Positions 1 through 6,976 of a DNA stretch of 17,673 nucleotides are shown here, one piece after another. The notes under the pieces are model-generated. The model did not search any database, was not told where the DNA came from, and saw nothing but the letters and a program-made list of their open reading frames with translations. The first letter of the stretch is position 1; each line of letters opens with the position of its first letter. Position numbers and translations under genes: made by a program. The stretch spans positions 1 through 17,673 of the forward strand of contig JAUWGG010000005.1 in assembly GCA_030606525.1 (NCBI GenBank). The letters are read 5' to 3'. This DNA comes from Methanobacteriota archaeon (GTDB lineage: Archaea; Thermoplasmatota; Thermoplasmata; JAUWGG01).

Positions 1-1
1 T

Positions 2-340
2 ATCGAGGATTTGAACATAAAAAATATGGTTAGAAATCATTACCTATCCCAATCAATAAACGATGTGGCTTGGCGAAAGTTCGCACAAATGCTATCTTAT
101 AAGGCTGAAAGTGCTAATAAATTAGTAGTGCGAGTTGACCCCAAGAACACGTCAAAAGAAAAGAATTATGGTAAATTAGACCGTGATTATAATGCCTCAC
201 TGAACATCCTACAGCGAGGCTTGTCGGGGCAGGGATTGCCCTTAGTGCCTGTGGAGATTGAGCCTCTACGAGAGCTTATACAAGTTCCCGCAAGCTCGAT
301 TGTTGAAGCAGGAAGCCCACAGGCTTTAGCCGTTGGGTAG
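2..340 (+). pseudogene. tnpB: TnpB (IS200/IS605 OrfB) C-terminal remnant lacking the zinc ribbon
   Basis: The reading frame is already open at the window edge and reads IEDLNIKNMV at its start, which is the RuvC-II glutamate region of TnpB. It continues through the W..F.QML.YKAE helix region to DRDYNASLNIL, the RuvC-III aspartate region. In intact relatives a four-cysteine zinc ribbon of roughly 30 residues sits between the DPKNTSK segment and the DRD motif. Here the join is DPKNTSKEKNYGKLDRD: no cysteine remains and most of the ribbon is gone, yet the frame is kept. The tail ending SPQALAVG is typical of archaeal TnpB and overlaps the element's right-end hairpin. TnpB is an RNA-guided nuclease of transposons; this copy is probably inactive. 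The N-terminal part lies outside the window, so whether the whole gene is decayed cannot be judged. Confidence 0.85.
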
Positions 341-345
341 TTCAC
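310..345 (+). mobile_element. Right end of IS200/IS605-family element
   Basis: The sequence from about 316 to 337 folds as CCCA...GGC - TTTA loop - GCC...TGGG, a hairpin with a small internal mismatch, and is followed by TAGTTCAC. This is the usual subterminal hairpin and terminus of TnpB-bearing IS605-type elements, which also forms the 3' end of the guide-RNA scaffold. The tnpB stop codon (338-340) lies just after the hairpin. If TTCAC (341-345) is the terminus, the flanking host DNA, which would be the guide segment, begins near 346. The boundary is inferred from the family pattern, not from a paired left end. Confidence 0.65.
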
Positions 346-400
346 AGAGTGCAAATGGTATCCTACATGCCCGATGAAAAGATTATTTGAAGGAGGAAAA

Positions 401-550
401 TTGAGTAGAGAATGGGTCGAACTATATTGCAAAGGTGATTGGGAAAGTTGTGTTCGTTATCACATGGAAGAGAGAGGAGAGCCACATCCAGATTGGATGC
501 TCCCCGATGGGAGTATTGATGAAAGACTGCACAAGGAATTAATAAGATGA
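401..550 (+). CDS. Small two-cysteine protein, function unknown
   Basis: This 49-residue reading frame starts at TTG 401, preceded by AGGAGG at 391-396. An in-frame ATG at 374 would add nine residues but has no ribosome-binding site. The product has a W-x4-C-x6-C arrangement (C10 and C17), then a charged, proline-containing stretch (EERGEPHPDWMLPDG) ending in a short helix-like tail. The composition is clearly protein-like, with four aromatic residues near the cysteines. I believe similar tiny proteins occur in other archaea but cannot name a family. The two cysteines could bind a metal or form a disulfide; two are too few for a complete zinc site unless it dimerises. It lies immediately downstream of the insertion-element end and upstream of the dehydrogenase promoter. 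Confidence 0.6.
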   Translation: MSREWVELYCKGDWESCVRYHMEERGEPHPDWMLPDGSIDERLHKELIR

Positions 551-576
551 GGATATAGAAGAAGTTTTAAAAAGGT

Positions 577-588
577 TTATAATATATG
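577..588 (+). promoter_or_regulatory. TATA box for the alcohol dehydrogenase gene
   Basis: TTTATAATATAT follows an A/G-rich stretch (AAAAAGG) that could serve as a BRE. Its centre predicts transcription from about 608, leaving a short leader that contains the GGAGA ribosome-binding site at 616-620 before ATG 626. Confidence 0.55.
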
Positions 589-625
589 TTAGCTCACATT
601 CATTAAACTTGTAAAGGAGAGTATC

Positions 626-1654
626 ATGCGCGTTGCAATGTATTACAACAATCAAGACATACGATTGGAGGAAATGCCAACACCGAAGGTAGGTAAAGGT
701 GAGATGATGATGCGCGTAGAAGCCTGCGGCATCTGCGGTAGTGATGTGATGGAATGGTATCGGCGCAAAAAAGCACCACTGGTGCTCGGGCATGAAGTGG
801 CAGGTGAGATCATTGATGTGGGTGATGGGGTTAAAAGATACAAAAAAGGTGATAGGATATCAGCTTCCCATCATGTGCCATGCAACACGTGCCATTACTG
901 CTTAAGCGGTCATCATACAATTTGCGACACCCTCCGCAGAACAAATTTCGATCCCGGCGGTTTCGCTGAATATGTTCGTTTGCCTGCGATTAACGTAGAC
1001 AGGGGCATTTATCTGCTGCCCAATGAGGTATCATTTGAGGAAGCGACCTTCATTGAACCTTTGGCTTGCGTTCTTCGCGCTCAACAAAGAGCGCACATAC
1101 AACCAGGTCAAAGTGTGCTTGTCATAGGCAGTGGTATTGCTGGACTGCTGCATGTTCAGTTGGCTCGAGCACTTGGAGCTGGTCTCGTTGTTGCAATAGA
1201 TATCAGTGATTATCGTTTGAAAGCAGCAAAGCGATTTGGTGCTGATGCTGCGCTTAATGCTGAAAAAGATTTACCTTCCTGCTTACGAGAGATGAACGAT
1301 GGGCGGTTAGCAGATCTGGTGATTGTATGTACAAGTGCAACATCGGCTTTCATGCAAGCGTTAAAATCGGTTGAACGCTGCGGCACTGTGCTATTCTTTG
1401 CACCAACAAAAAAGGGTGTCACCATCCCGATCTCAATTAATGATCTTTTTTGGCGCAGTGATTTGACTTTAACGACCTCATATGCTGGCAGTCCTGCTGA
1501 TCACATATCGGCTCTAAAGCTCATTCAGTCTAAGAGGATTAGAGTGAAAGAGATGATCACCCACAGATTGAGCTTAGCAGAAACAGGAGCAGGTTTCCAG
1601 CTTGTCTCAAAAGCTGAGAATTCCATTAAAGTGATCATTGAACCTCAGAGATGA
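626..1654 (+). CDS. Zinc-dependent medium-chain alcohol/polyol dehydrogenase
   Basis: This 342-residue enzyme of the MDR superfamily (threonine/sorbitol dehydrogenase-like) would oxidise a secondary alcohol or polyol with a nicotinamide cofactor in the cytoplasm. Catalytic-zinc ligands are visible as C37 (in GICGSD), H56-E57 (GHE) and E144 (IEP). The structural-zinc lobe is intact with C86, C89, C92 and C100. The Rossmann motif GSGIAG is at 168-173, and the acidic D192 at the end of the second strand (VAIDISD) favours NAD+ over NADP+. Length is normal for the family. The start is ATG 626, with GGAGA five bases upstream. The true substrate cannot be read from sequence; threonine 3-dehydrogenase is possible but its specific residues are not obvious. 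It appears to be a single-gene unit with its own TATA box. Confidence 0.9.
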   Translation: MRVAMYYNNQDIRLEEMPTPKVGKGEMMMRVEACGICGSDVMEWYRRKKAPLVLGHEVAGEIIDVGDGVKRYKKGDRISASHHVPCNTCHYCLSGHHTICDTLRRTNFDPGGFAEYVRLPAINVDRGIYLLPNEVSFEEATFIEPLACVLRAQQRAHIQPGQSVLVIGSGIAGLLHVQLARALGAGLVVAIDISDYRLKAAKRFGADAALNAEKDLPSCLREMNDGRLADLVIVCTSATSAFMQALKSVERCGTVLFFAPTKKGVTIPISINDLFWRSDLTLTTSYAGSPADHISALKLIQSKRIRVKEMITHRLSLAETGAGFQLVSKAENSIKVIIEPQR

Positions 1655-1696
1655 TGATGTGTTCTTCGTAAAAAGAGCAATTAAATGGTGATGGGG

Positions 1697-1794
1697 ATGG
1701 ATGTTGAAAAGTACAAAGGTGCAGGTGGATATATAATAAAGCAATTGACGCGCTGCTTCAGAACTCTTTATACAGTCCAGGTACAGTAGATGAT
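1697..1794 (+). other. Frameshifted N-terminal segment of the transglutaminase-like gene
   Basis: ATG 1697 (with in-frame ATGs at 1685 and 1691) opens a frame reading MDVEKYKGAGGYII and soon becomes nonsense. The frame of the downstream gene, read upstream of its first GTG at 1795, gives convincing protein (AIDALLQNSLYSPGTVDDV) but has no start codon before a stop at 1705-1707. Adding one A to the AAA run at 1738-1740 joins the two into one continuous N-terminus. The break may be a real mutation, a sequencing error in a short homopolymer, or a -1 recoding site. Confidence 0.5.
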
Positions 1795-2484
1795 GTGCTT
1801 GGAAAAGAACAAATTAAACTCCTGCCGGAGACACACAAATATCTCTATACGCAATACACTCCACTTCGAGTTCAATATAGAAAAGGAAGCAGATCGTTCC
1901 TGGAGAAAATTATTGTTAAGACCGCTTCAAAGGCAAAAGATGATCAAGATAAGGTAATCATGTTGATGAATTGGTGTGTAAATATTGAAAAGAATTTTCC
2001 AACACGTGAAAGGAACGCTGAGTCGGGTTTTTATAGATCTCTAGATGATTTTTTGTGGGGAGGGACGGAAGAGGAAGTGATCAAAAAGGGATCGGATTGG
2101 TGCGGGGAGATCGCAAGGGTTTTTTGCATCCTCAATCAAATTGCTGGTTTCCCCGCTCGAATAGTTTATTTGTACCATGTTTCGGAGCCTCAAGCTCATG
2201 CAGTGGGTGAGGTGTATGTGGAATCAAAGTGGTCCCTTTTTGATGTTCTCAGCCAAAAATATTATCCGAAAAAGGATGGAACTATAGCAAATGCATGGGA
2301 ATTGAGGGAGAATCCCTCCTTGATAGACGAACAAACTGAAGCAAGTAAGATATATTATGCAGATAGAAACTTTTACCGCAATATATGCATTGTGAACTAC
2401 TTCGTACAAGATTTCGCTAAATATGACTACAGCTGGGATGTCTGCAACGATCACTATAGAAAGATTCTTGCAGAAAAGTGGTAA
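1795..2484 (+). CDS. Transglutaminase-like cysteine enzyme, function unknown
   Basis: The 229-residue frame from GTG 1795 contains a transglutaminase/protease-like core. A cysteine-histidine-aspartate triad is visible as C103 (DWCGE), H135 (AHAVGEVY) and D150 (LFDV), in the usual order and spacing. Such domains act as thiol proteases, amidases or transglutaminases; the substrate is not predictable here. No signal peptide or membrane helix is seen, so the product is probably cytoplasmic. GTG 1795 is unlikely to be the native start, because coding-quality sequence in the same frame continues upstream to about 1738. There the frame appears to be lost to a one-base deletion, so the native start is probably ATG 1697. 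The catalytic domain itself is intact. It sits 66 bases before the dph6-like gene, which has its own promoter. Confidence 0.75.
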   Translation: MLGKEQIKLLPETHKYLYTQYTPLRVQYRKGSRSFLEKIIVKTASKAKDDQDKVIMLMNWCVNIEKNFPTRERNAESGFYRSLDDFLWGGTEEEVIKKGSDWCGEIARVFCILNQIAGFPARIVYLYHVSEPQAHAVGEVYVESKWSLFDVLSQKYYPKKDGTIANAWELRENPSLIDEQTEASKIYYADRNFYRNICIVNYFVQDFAKYDYSWDVCNDHYRKILAEKW

Positions 2485-2517
2485 ATTGAATTAGAATATT
2501 GCAAAAAGCCAGTCAAA

Positions 2518-2527
2518 TATTTATATT
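2518..2527 (+). promoter_or_regulatory. TATA box for the Dph6-like gene, probable leaderless transcript
   Basis: ATTTATATTG, preceded by TCAAAT, is centred about 27 bases before the ATG at 2550. Transcription would therefore begin at or within a few bases of the start codon. No ribosome-binding site precedes that codon beyond a weak AAGGAT. Confidence 0.5.
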
Positions 2528-2549
2528 GTATAATTAATAAGGATAGTAC

Positions 2550-3233
2550 ATGAATATAGCCTCGTTGTTCTCAGGAGGGAAAGATTCGGTTCTAGCATTG
2601 TATAAGGTCTTAGAGGAGGGGCATGAAGTTAAGACCCTTATTACGATAAGCGCTGAGAATCCTGAGTCCTATATGTTCCATGTCCCAAATATAAAATTAA
2701 CGCCCCTGCAAGCTGAAGCTATGGATATGCCCATTATTTTCAAAACAACGAAAGGTGTAAAAGAGGAAGAGTTAAAGGATCTGAAGAAAGCTGTGAAAGA
2801 AGCAATAAAAAAATATCATATACAGGGTGTTGTAAGCGGTGCGATATTTTCCAATTATCAAAGGAGCAGGATAGATAATATCTGTCGTGAATTGAACATA
2901 AAGAGCATTACTCCTTTATGGAAAAGAAAACCAGAGGAGATGTTAGAAGAGATGATATCCAGCGGGTTCAAGATCATAATGAGCGCTGTTGCTGCTGGTG
3001 GTCTAGGACCTGAATGGCTTGGTAAGGAGTTGAACCATGCGGCCATTAAGCAGCTTTTTAATTTGCATAATGTCTGCTATATATGTACTGCAGGAGAGGG
3101 AGGGGAGTTTGAAACCCTGGTCTTGGATGCTCCATTCTTTAAAAAAAGGATTGAGATAATAGATGCTGAGAAGATATGGGATGGGCAAAGTGGGGTGTAT
3201 GATATAAGGAAGGCGGTTTTGGTCGATAAATAA
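2550..3233 (+). CDS. dph6: Diphthine--ammonia ligase (PP-loop ATPase, MJ0570 type)
   Basis: The 227-residue product belongs to the archaeal/eukaryotic Dph6 family, which performs the last step of diphthamide formation on elongation factor 2: ATP-dependent amidation of diphthine. The PP-loop SGGKDS is at residues 8-13 and binds ATP. The family-specific segments SGAIFSNYQ..R (96-106) and EGGEFET (183-189) are both present, and the length is normal for single-domain archaeal members. EF-2 itself is not in the window. The gene ends 10 bases from the convergent phenylacetate-CoA ligase gene, so the two transcripts may overlap at their 3' ends. The assignment rests on motif recognition. Some relatives of this family have no experimental function, so the precise activity is slightly less certain than the fold. 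Confidence 0.85.
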   Translation: MNIASLFSGGKDSVLALYKVLEEGHEVKTLITISAENPESYMFHVPNIKLTPLQAEAMDMPIIFKTTKGVKEEELKDLKKAVKEAIKKYHIQGVVSGAIFSNYQRSRIDNICRELNIKSITPLWKRKPEEMLEEMISSGFKIIMSAVAAGGLGPEWLGKELNHAAIKQLFNLHNVCYICTAGEGGEFETLVLDAPFFKKRIEIIDAEKIWDGQSGVYDIRKAVLVDK

Positions 3234-3243
3234 TAAGGTAATT

Positions 3244-4542
3244 TCAGCTCTTCCTCAGATCCAAAACCCTTTTGGCTTTTCCTACGCTTCTTGGGATCGT
3301 TTCTGGAGGAAGCAATTCCACCTTTGCTTTCACAGTCAGTACAGATTGCAGTTCTTCCTCTACCCTTCGCCTTAGTTTTTCTTCATTGTAGTGTTTATCT
3401 TTAGTAGATTCAAGTGAGGTTTCAACCTTCACGTATAGTTTATCGAGTATATCCCTGTCTATGATGATCTGGTAGTGATCACCCACGCCCTCTATGCTCA
3501 TGAGAACATGCTCCACTTGACTTGGGAAAACATTTACACCACCAATAATAAGCATGTCATCGCTTCTTCCGCTCACCCGCATGATCTTCGGGTGACACCT
3601 ACCGCATTCGCATTCCTCTTCGTTAATAACCGCTAGATCCCTGGTCCTATACCGCAAGAGAGGCATAGCTTCACGGGTAAGCATCGTAAAAACCAACTCA
3701 CCAAGCTTACCATTCTCTATTACTTCCCCACTCTTTGGATCTATCGTTTCCACCAAAAATTCATCGCCCCATATGTGCATTCCCTGCTGCACTTCACACT
3801 CAATGGAAACCCCGGGTCCATACAGCTCGCTCATCCCGTAAACATCAAAGGCCCTTAATCCTAAAACGTCTTCGATCCTCCGCCTCATTTCCTCCGACCA
3901 TGGCTCGGCACCAAACAGACCGATTCTCAGATTGAAGTCTTTCAATGGTTCATACCCTTCTTTTACAGCTGCCTCGCCTAAATAAAGAGCGTAAGAGGGT
4001 GTGCAGCACAGCACGCTCGTTTTCATATCCTTCATCAACATCAGTTGTTTCTTTGTATTTCCAGTGCTTGTGGGAACGACCGCTGCACCAATCCTTTCAG
4101 CTCCATAGTGAAATCCCAAACCCCCAGTAAATAAACCGTAGCCATAAGCATTCTGCACTACATCGTTCCTTGTTGTACCTGATACCGTGAAAATTCGGGC
4201 CATCAATTCGCTCCAGGTATCTAGGTCGTGCTGCGTATAGGTAACGACCGTCGGTTTCCCTGTTGTTCCAGAAGAGGCATGGATCCTAACGATCTTGCTC
4301 AACGGCACAGCCAGAATACCGTAGGGATAATGTCTTCGCAGATCATCTTTCATTGTGAAAGGAACTTTCTCCAAATCCTCTAGGTTTTTAATCGAATCGG
4401 CTTCTAACCCACACTCCTTAAATCGCTTTTTGTACATCGGGACATTATCGTAGGCGTAGCGTACTATTTTTCTTAACCTTTCTTCTTGTAATTTTTTTAT
4501 AGTACGGGGTTTCATAGTTTCAATCTTTCTATTCCAGAACAT
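3244..4542 (-). CDS. paaK: Phenylacetate-CoA ligase family enzyme
   Basis: The 432-residue adenylate-forming enzyme would activate phenylacetate or another aryl acid to its CoA thioester with ATP (EC 6.2.1.30 type). Numbered from the chosen start, it has the AMP-binding loop SSGTTGKP at 90-97, YGMSE at 235-239, the YRTRD hinge region at 298-302, GRSDDM at 325-330 and the C-terminal catalytic lysine in VGKAKRV (K422). A C-x-C-x2-C-H cluster at 311-317 resembles the metal-like site of archaeal homologues. An upstream ATG at 4596 would add 18 residues, but AGGTGG lies at the right distance from ATG 4542, and MFWNRKIE is the usual N-terminus of the family. In archaea such ligases often serve aromatic amino-acid fermentation; no partner genes are adjacent here. 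Confidence 0.9.
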   Translation of the reverse strand: MFWNRKIETMKPRTIKKLQEERLRKIVRYAYDNVPMYKKRFKECGLEADSIKNLEDLEKVPFTMKDDLRRHYPYGILAVPLSKIVRIHASSGTTGKPTVVTYTQHDLDTWSELMARIFTVSGTTRNDVVQNAYGYGLFTGGLGFHYGAERIGAAVVPTSTGNTKKQLMLMKDMKTSVLCCTPSYALYLGEAAVKEGYEPLKDFNLRIGLFGAEPWSEEMRRRIEDVLGLRAFDVYGMSELYGPGVSIECEVQQGMHIWGDEFLVETIDPKSGEVIENGKLGELVFTMLTREAMPLLRYRTRDLAVINEEECECGRCHPKIMRVSGRSDDMLIIGGVNVFPSQVEHVLMSIEGVGDHYQIIIDRDILDKLYVKVETSLESTKDKHYNEEKLRRRVEEELQSVLTVKAKVELLPPETIPRSVGKAKRVLDLRKS

Positions 4543-4676
4543 CAATACCACCTGTTTTAACTTCAAATATGGGAGATGATTCGGAATATGAATCAATGGT
4601 AAATAATTTATGGTAACACATTCGGTAAACTTAAATTGATTCTTGCCATTAACCCCTTGGTGATTAAATCCTTAGT

Positions 4677-6812
4677 GTGCATGACCGCATCGTTCTTCAT
4701 TTAGCGCAATATTCTCGATACAGGGAGCAATTTGAGTGTCCTAAAGAGATATCCCAATCAGGTATAGCAGAAGCATTAGGTATCAGTCGAGCCCATGCAG
4801 CACTAGAGCTAAAGAAGTTGAAGGAAAAGGAGGAGGAAGTGGAAGAACGGTTAGCGCATATCAAAGGAGGGAAAACGAGAAGGAAAGTATATTTTCTCAC
4901 CTTTAAAGGAAGGGTTGAGGGTGAACGGTTAAAAAAATTCGTTTTAAAGAAAAAGATCACACTTAGAGATTTGAATGGAGAAACACAACAACTTGATGGT
5001 GCTGCTGCTATAGAATATTTAAAAAAGGATGTGGGTATGACGGAAAATAGGGCTTTGCTCTGCCTTTCATTGGATGAGATCGACTGTAAAAAAATTCAAA
5101 TTGACAAGGAAGAGGGAATTGAAACATCAATACCAAAAATAAGATATTTTTATGGGAGAAGGGCGGAGCTGACCAAGCTAAAGCTTTGGCTCTCGCCTCA
5201 AGATACGCACAGATTTGTAATGATCATTGGATTACCTGGAATCGGCAAAACAACACTGGCTACAAAATTAGCAATGGAACATGATGCAGAAGTATTTTGG
5301 TACAGAATCTATCCCATTGATACAATAGACACGATCGTTAAAGCGATATCGAAATTCCTTTCTAAGCATAGAAAAAATAGATTGAAGACATATCTTTACT
5401 CAATGAAAAATATTGATCTGCATGAAATTGTAAGGATATTAGAGAAGGACCTCAAGAATGAGAATGCTCTTTTCGTCTTTGATGATTTTCATTGCGCTGA
5501 TCTTGCCATCTCAGATTTCTTCTCCCTACTTCTAACCACTCTAGAAAAATGTTCAGGTATAAAATTTATATTGACCAGTAAAGAATCAATAAGATTTTAC
5601 AGTCGAGGGGATGTGCTAATAAAAAATATTGTTGGCGAGATGATACTGGATGGATTGGATAAAGAAGCAAGTCTTGAATTGCTGAATGATCGAAATGGAT
5701 ATGAGTTCAACAGTTTTGCAAAGAACTCAGCTTATAAGCTCACAGGCGGACATCCTTTAGCACTGGAATTGATTCAGCCTGGAACTGCCGATCAAAAAGA
5801 AGTAAGGAGATATGTGTATGAGGAAATTGCTGCGAACATAAGCGAAGAGGAAAGGAATTTATTAGGAATGGTATCGGTTTTTAGATGTACCTTCTCTTCA
5901 AAAGCACTGGACCTCGATTCCGAACTCTTTCGATCGCTTGTAACAAAATCGCTGTTGAAAGAGGTAAAGGGTAAATACGACACTCATGAATTAATTCGTA
6001 AGTTCTTTTATGATAAACTTCCTCCCAAGATAAAAAAAGAAAATCATAGTAGAGCTGCCGATCATTATCTAAGAGAAGAGGATATGTTCGAGCGATTATA
6101 TCATTTGATCAAAGCTGGAAGGAAAATTGAAGCTGTTAGGTTGGTCATCAAATACGGCAGGAACTTCATCAAGTGTAAGAACTTAATGGATCTTAAGTCG
6201 ATGTTGGATGAGTTGGTTCCAAGAAAAGAGGAACATATAATTGAGATTTCATTTTTAAAGGAAGAGATAGCCAATATCCTGGGTGAATGTGACGAAGACG
6301 CGGTAAATGTGAAAAATGAACTGTCAATATTGAATGAGAAGTGCTATTACGATACCACAGCGAGAGGATATGATGAACTTCATAGGGAAGAACAGTTAAA
6401 TAAATTAAAAATTATTGAGAAGAATATAAGTGTAAACAATAATGATTTAATGCTCGATATTGGCTGCGGTCCTTGTTTTTCCACAGAGATCTTCAAATGC
6501 AAAGTGATTGGTATGGACCCATCAATTAAAATGTTGGCACAGGCAAAAAATGGATCATTTGTGATGGGGGAAGCTGAGCATCTTCCCTTCAAAGACAGAT
6601 GTTTTGATGTGGTAATAAGCGTAACAGCCATACATAATTTTGATGATGTAAAAAAGGCATTATTGGAAATTAGGAGGGCATCCAACGGCAGGATAGTTCT
6701 AACAGCTTTAAAGAAGTCGAAGAGAATTGATGAGATCAAAAGCTTGATTTGCAAGCTGTTTTTTGTTAAAAGGGTCGTAGAGGAAGACAAAGATCTGATC
6801 TTCATTATTTGA
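4677..6812 (+). CDS. Winged-helix / STAND NTPase / SAM methyltransferase fusion
   Basis: This is a 711-residue multidomain protein. Residues 4-80 form a winged helix-turn-helix (GIAEALGISRAH, then a basic wing around KGGKTRRKVYF). Residues 155-365 are a STAND/NB-ARC-like ATPase with Walker A GLPGIGKTT (185-193), Walker B LFVFDDFH (265-272) and the GHPLAL motif (358-363). Residues 385-520 look like the winged-helix and helical-repeat arms of MalT-like regulators. Residues 556-711 are a class I methyltransferase with SAM-binding LDIGCGPC (593-600), acidic-loop GMDPS (612-616) and FDVVIS (643-648). The start is GTG 4677, just after an in-frame stop at 4665; GGTGAT lies 12 bases upstream. The HTH-ATPase pairing is known in archaea; the methyltransferase fusion is what stands out. 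The likely role is a signal-gated regulator or effector. Target DNA, ligand and methyl acceptor are unknown. Confidence 0.85.
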   Translation: MHDRIVLHLAQYSRYREQFECPKEISQSGIAEALGISRAHAALELKKLKEKEEEVEERLAHIKGGKTRRKVYFLTFKGRVEGERLKKFVLKKKITLRDLNGETQQLDGAAAIEYLKKDVGMTENRALLCLSLDEIDCKKIQIDKEEGIETSIPKIRYFYGRRAELTKLKLWLSPQDTHRFVMIIGLPGIGKTTLATKLAMEHDAEVFWYRIYPIDTIDTIVKAISKFLSKHRKNRLKTYLYSMKNIDLHEIVRILEKDLKNENALFVFDDFHCADLAISDFFSLLLTTLEKCSGIKFILTSKESIRFYSRGDVLIKNIVGEMILDGLDKEASLELLNDRNGYEFNSFAKNSAYKLTGGHPLALELIQPGTADQKEVRRYVYEEIAANISEEERNLLGMVSVFRCTFSSKALDLDSELFRSLVTKSLLKEVKGKYDTHELIRKFFYDKLPPKIKKENHSRAADHYLREEDMFERLYHLIKAGRKIEAVRLVIKYGRNFIKCKNLMDLKSMLDELVPRKEEHIIEISFLKEEIANILGECDEDAVNVKNELSILNEKCYYDTTARGYDELHREEQLNKLKIIEKNISVNNNDLMLDIGCGPCFSTEIFKCKVIGMDPSIKMLAQAKNGSFVMGEAEHLPFKDRCFDVVISVTAIHNFDDVKKALLEIRRASNGRIVLTALKKSKRIDEIKSLICKLFFVKRVVEEDKDLIFII

Positions 6813-6909
6813 CCTCGTAAGGGTCTTTTACGCTAATGCCATACCCACCAGCACTTCCTGCTGCAATATAGATGAATATCGAGAAAAATATTGTAGATAA
6901 GTGCCACAA
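6805..6909 (-). other. Possible tiny hydrophobic reading frame or gene remnant
   Basis: On the minus strand, a frame from TTG 6909 encodes about 34 residues: a hydrophobic stretch (TIFFSIFIYIAAG) followed by AGGYGISVKDPYEVK and a stop that overlaps the end of the upstream fusion gene. The residue choice looks protein-like, but there is no ribosome-binding site, and the frame closes a short way upstream at a stop. It may be the C-terminal scrap of a lost membrane protein. The rest of 6813-6976 holds only the promoter and leader of the EF1A gene. Confidence 0.2.
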
Positions 6910-6920
6910 AATAGTAAAAT

Positions 6921-6929
6921 AGATATAAT
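6921..6929 (+). promoter_or_regulatory. Probable TATA box for the EF1A-uS10 operon
   Basis: AGATATAAT lies in an A-rich stretch about 52 bases before ATG 6977. This predicts a leader of roughly 25 bases carrying the GGAGG at 6965-6969. A second AT-rich run at 6951-6962 is too close to the start to act as a TATA box. Confidence 0.4.
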
Positions 6930-6976
6930 ACCTATTAGTTTAAGGATAGAATATAAAAAATATTGGAGGATATGAT

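Noticed and set aside
4543..4596. Longer N-terminus for the phenylacetate-CoA ligase starting at 4596
   Set aside because: The extra 18 residues are unlike the family, and AGGTGG correctly precedes the ATG at 4542.
6380..6805. 141-residue minus-strand reading frame opposite the methyltransferase domain
   Set aside because: It is antisense to a region with clear SAM-binding motifs and has no ribosome-binding site or recognisable motif; it is a shadow frame.
6815..6833. Short inverted repeat CGTAA...TTACG after the STAND fusion gene, as a terminator
   Set aside because: The stem is only about five base pairs with no following T-run, and archaeal termination does not depend on such hairpins.
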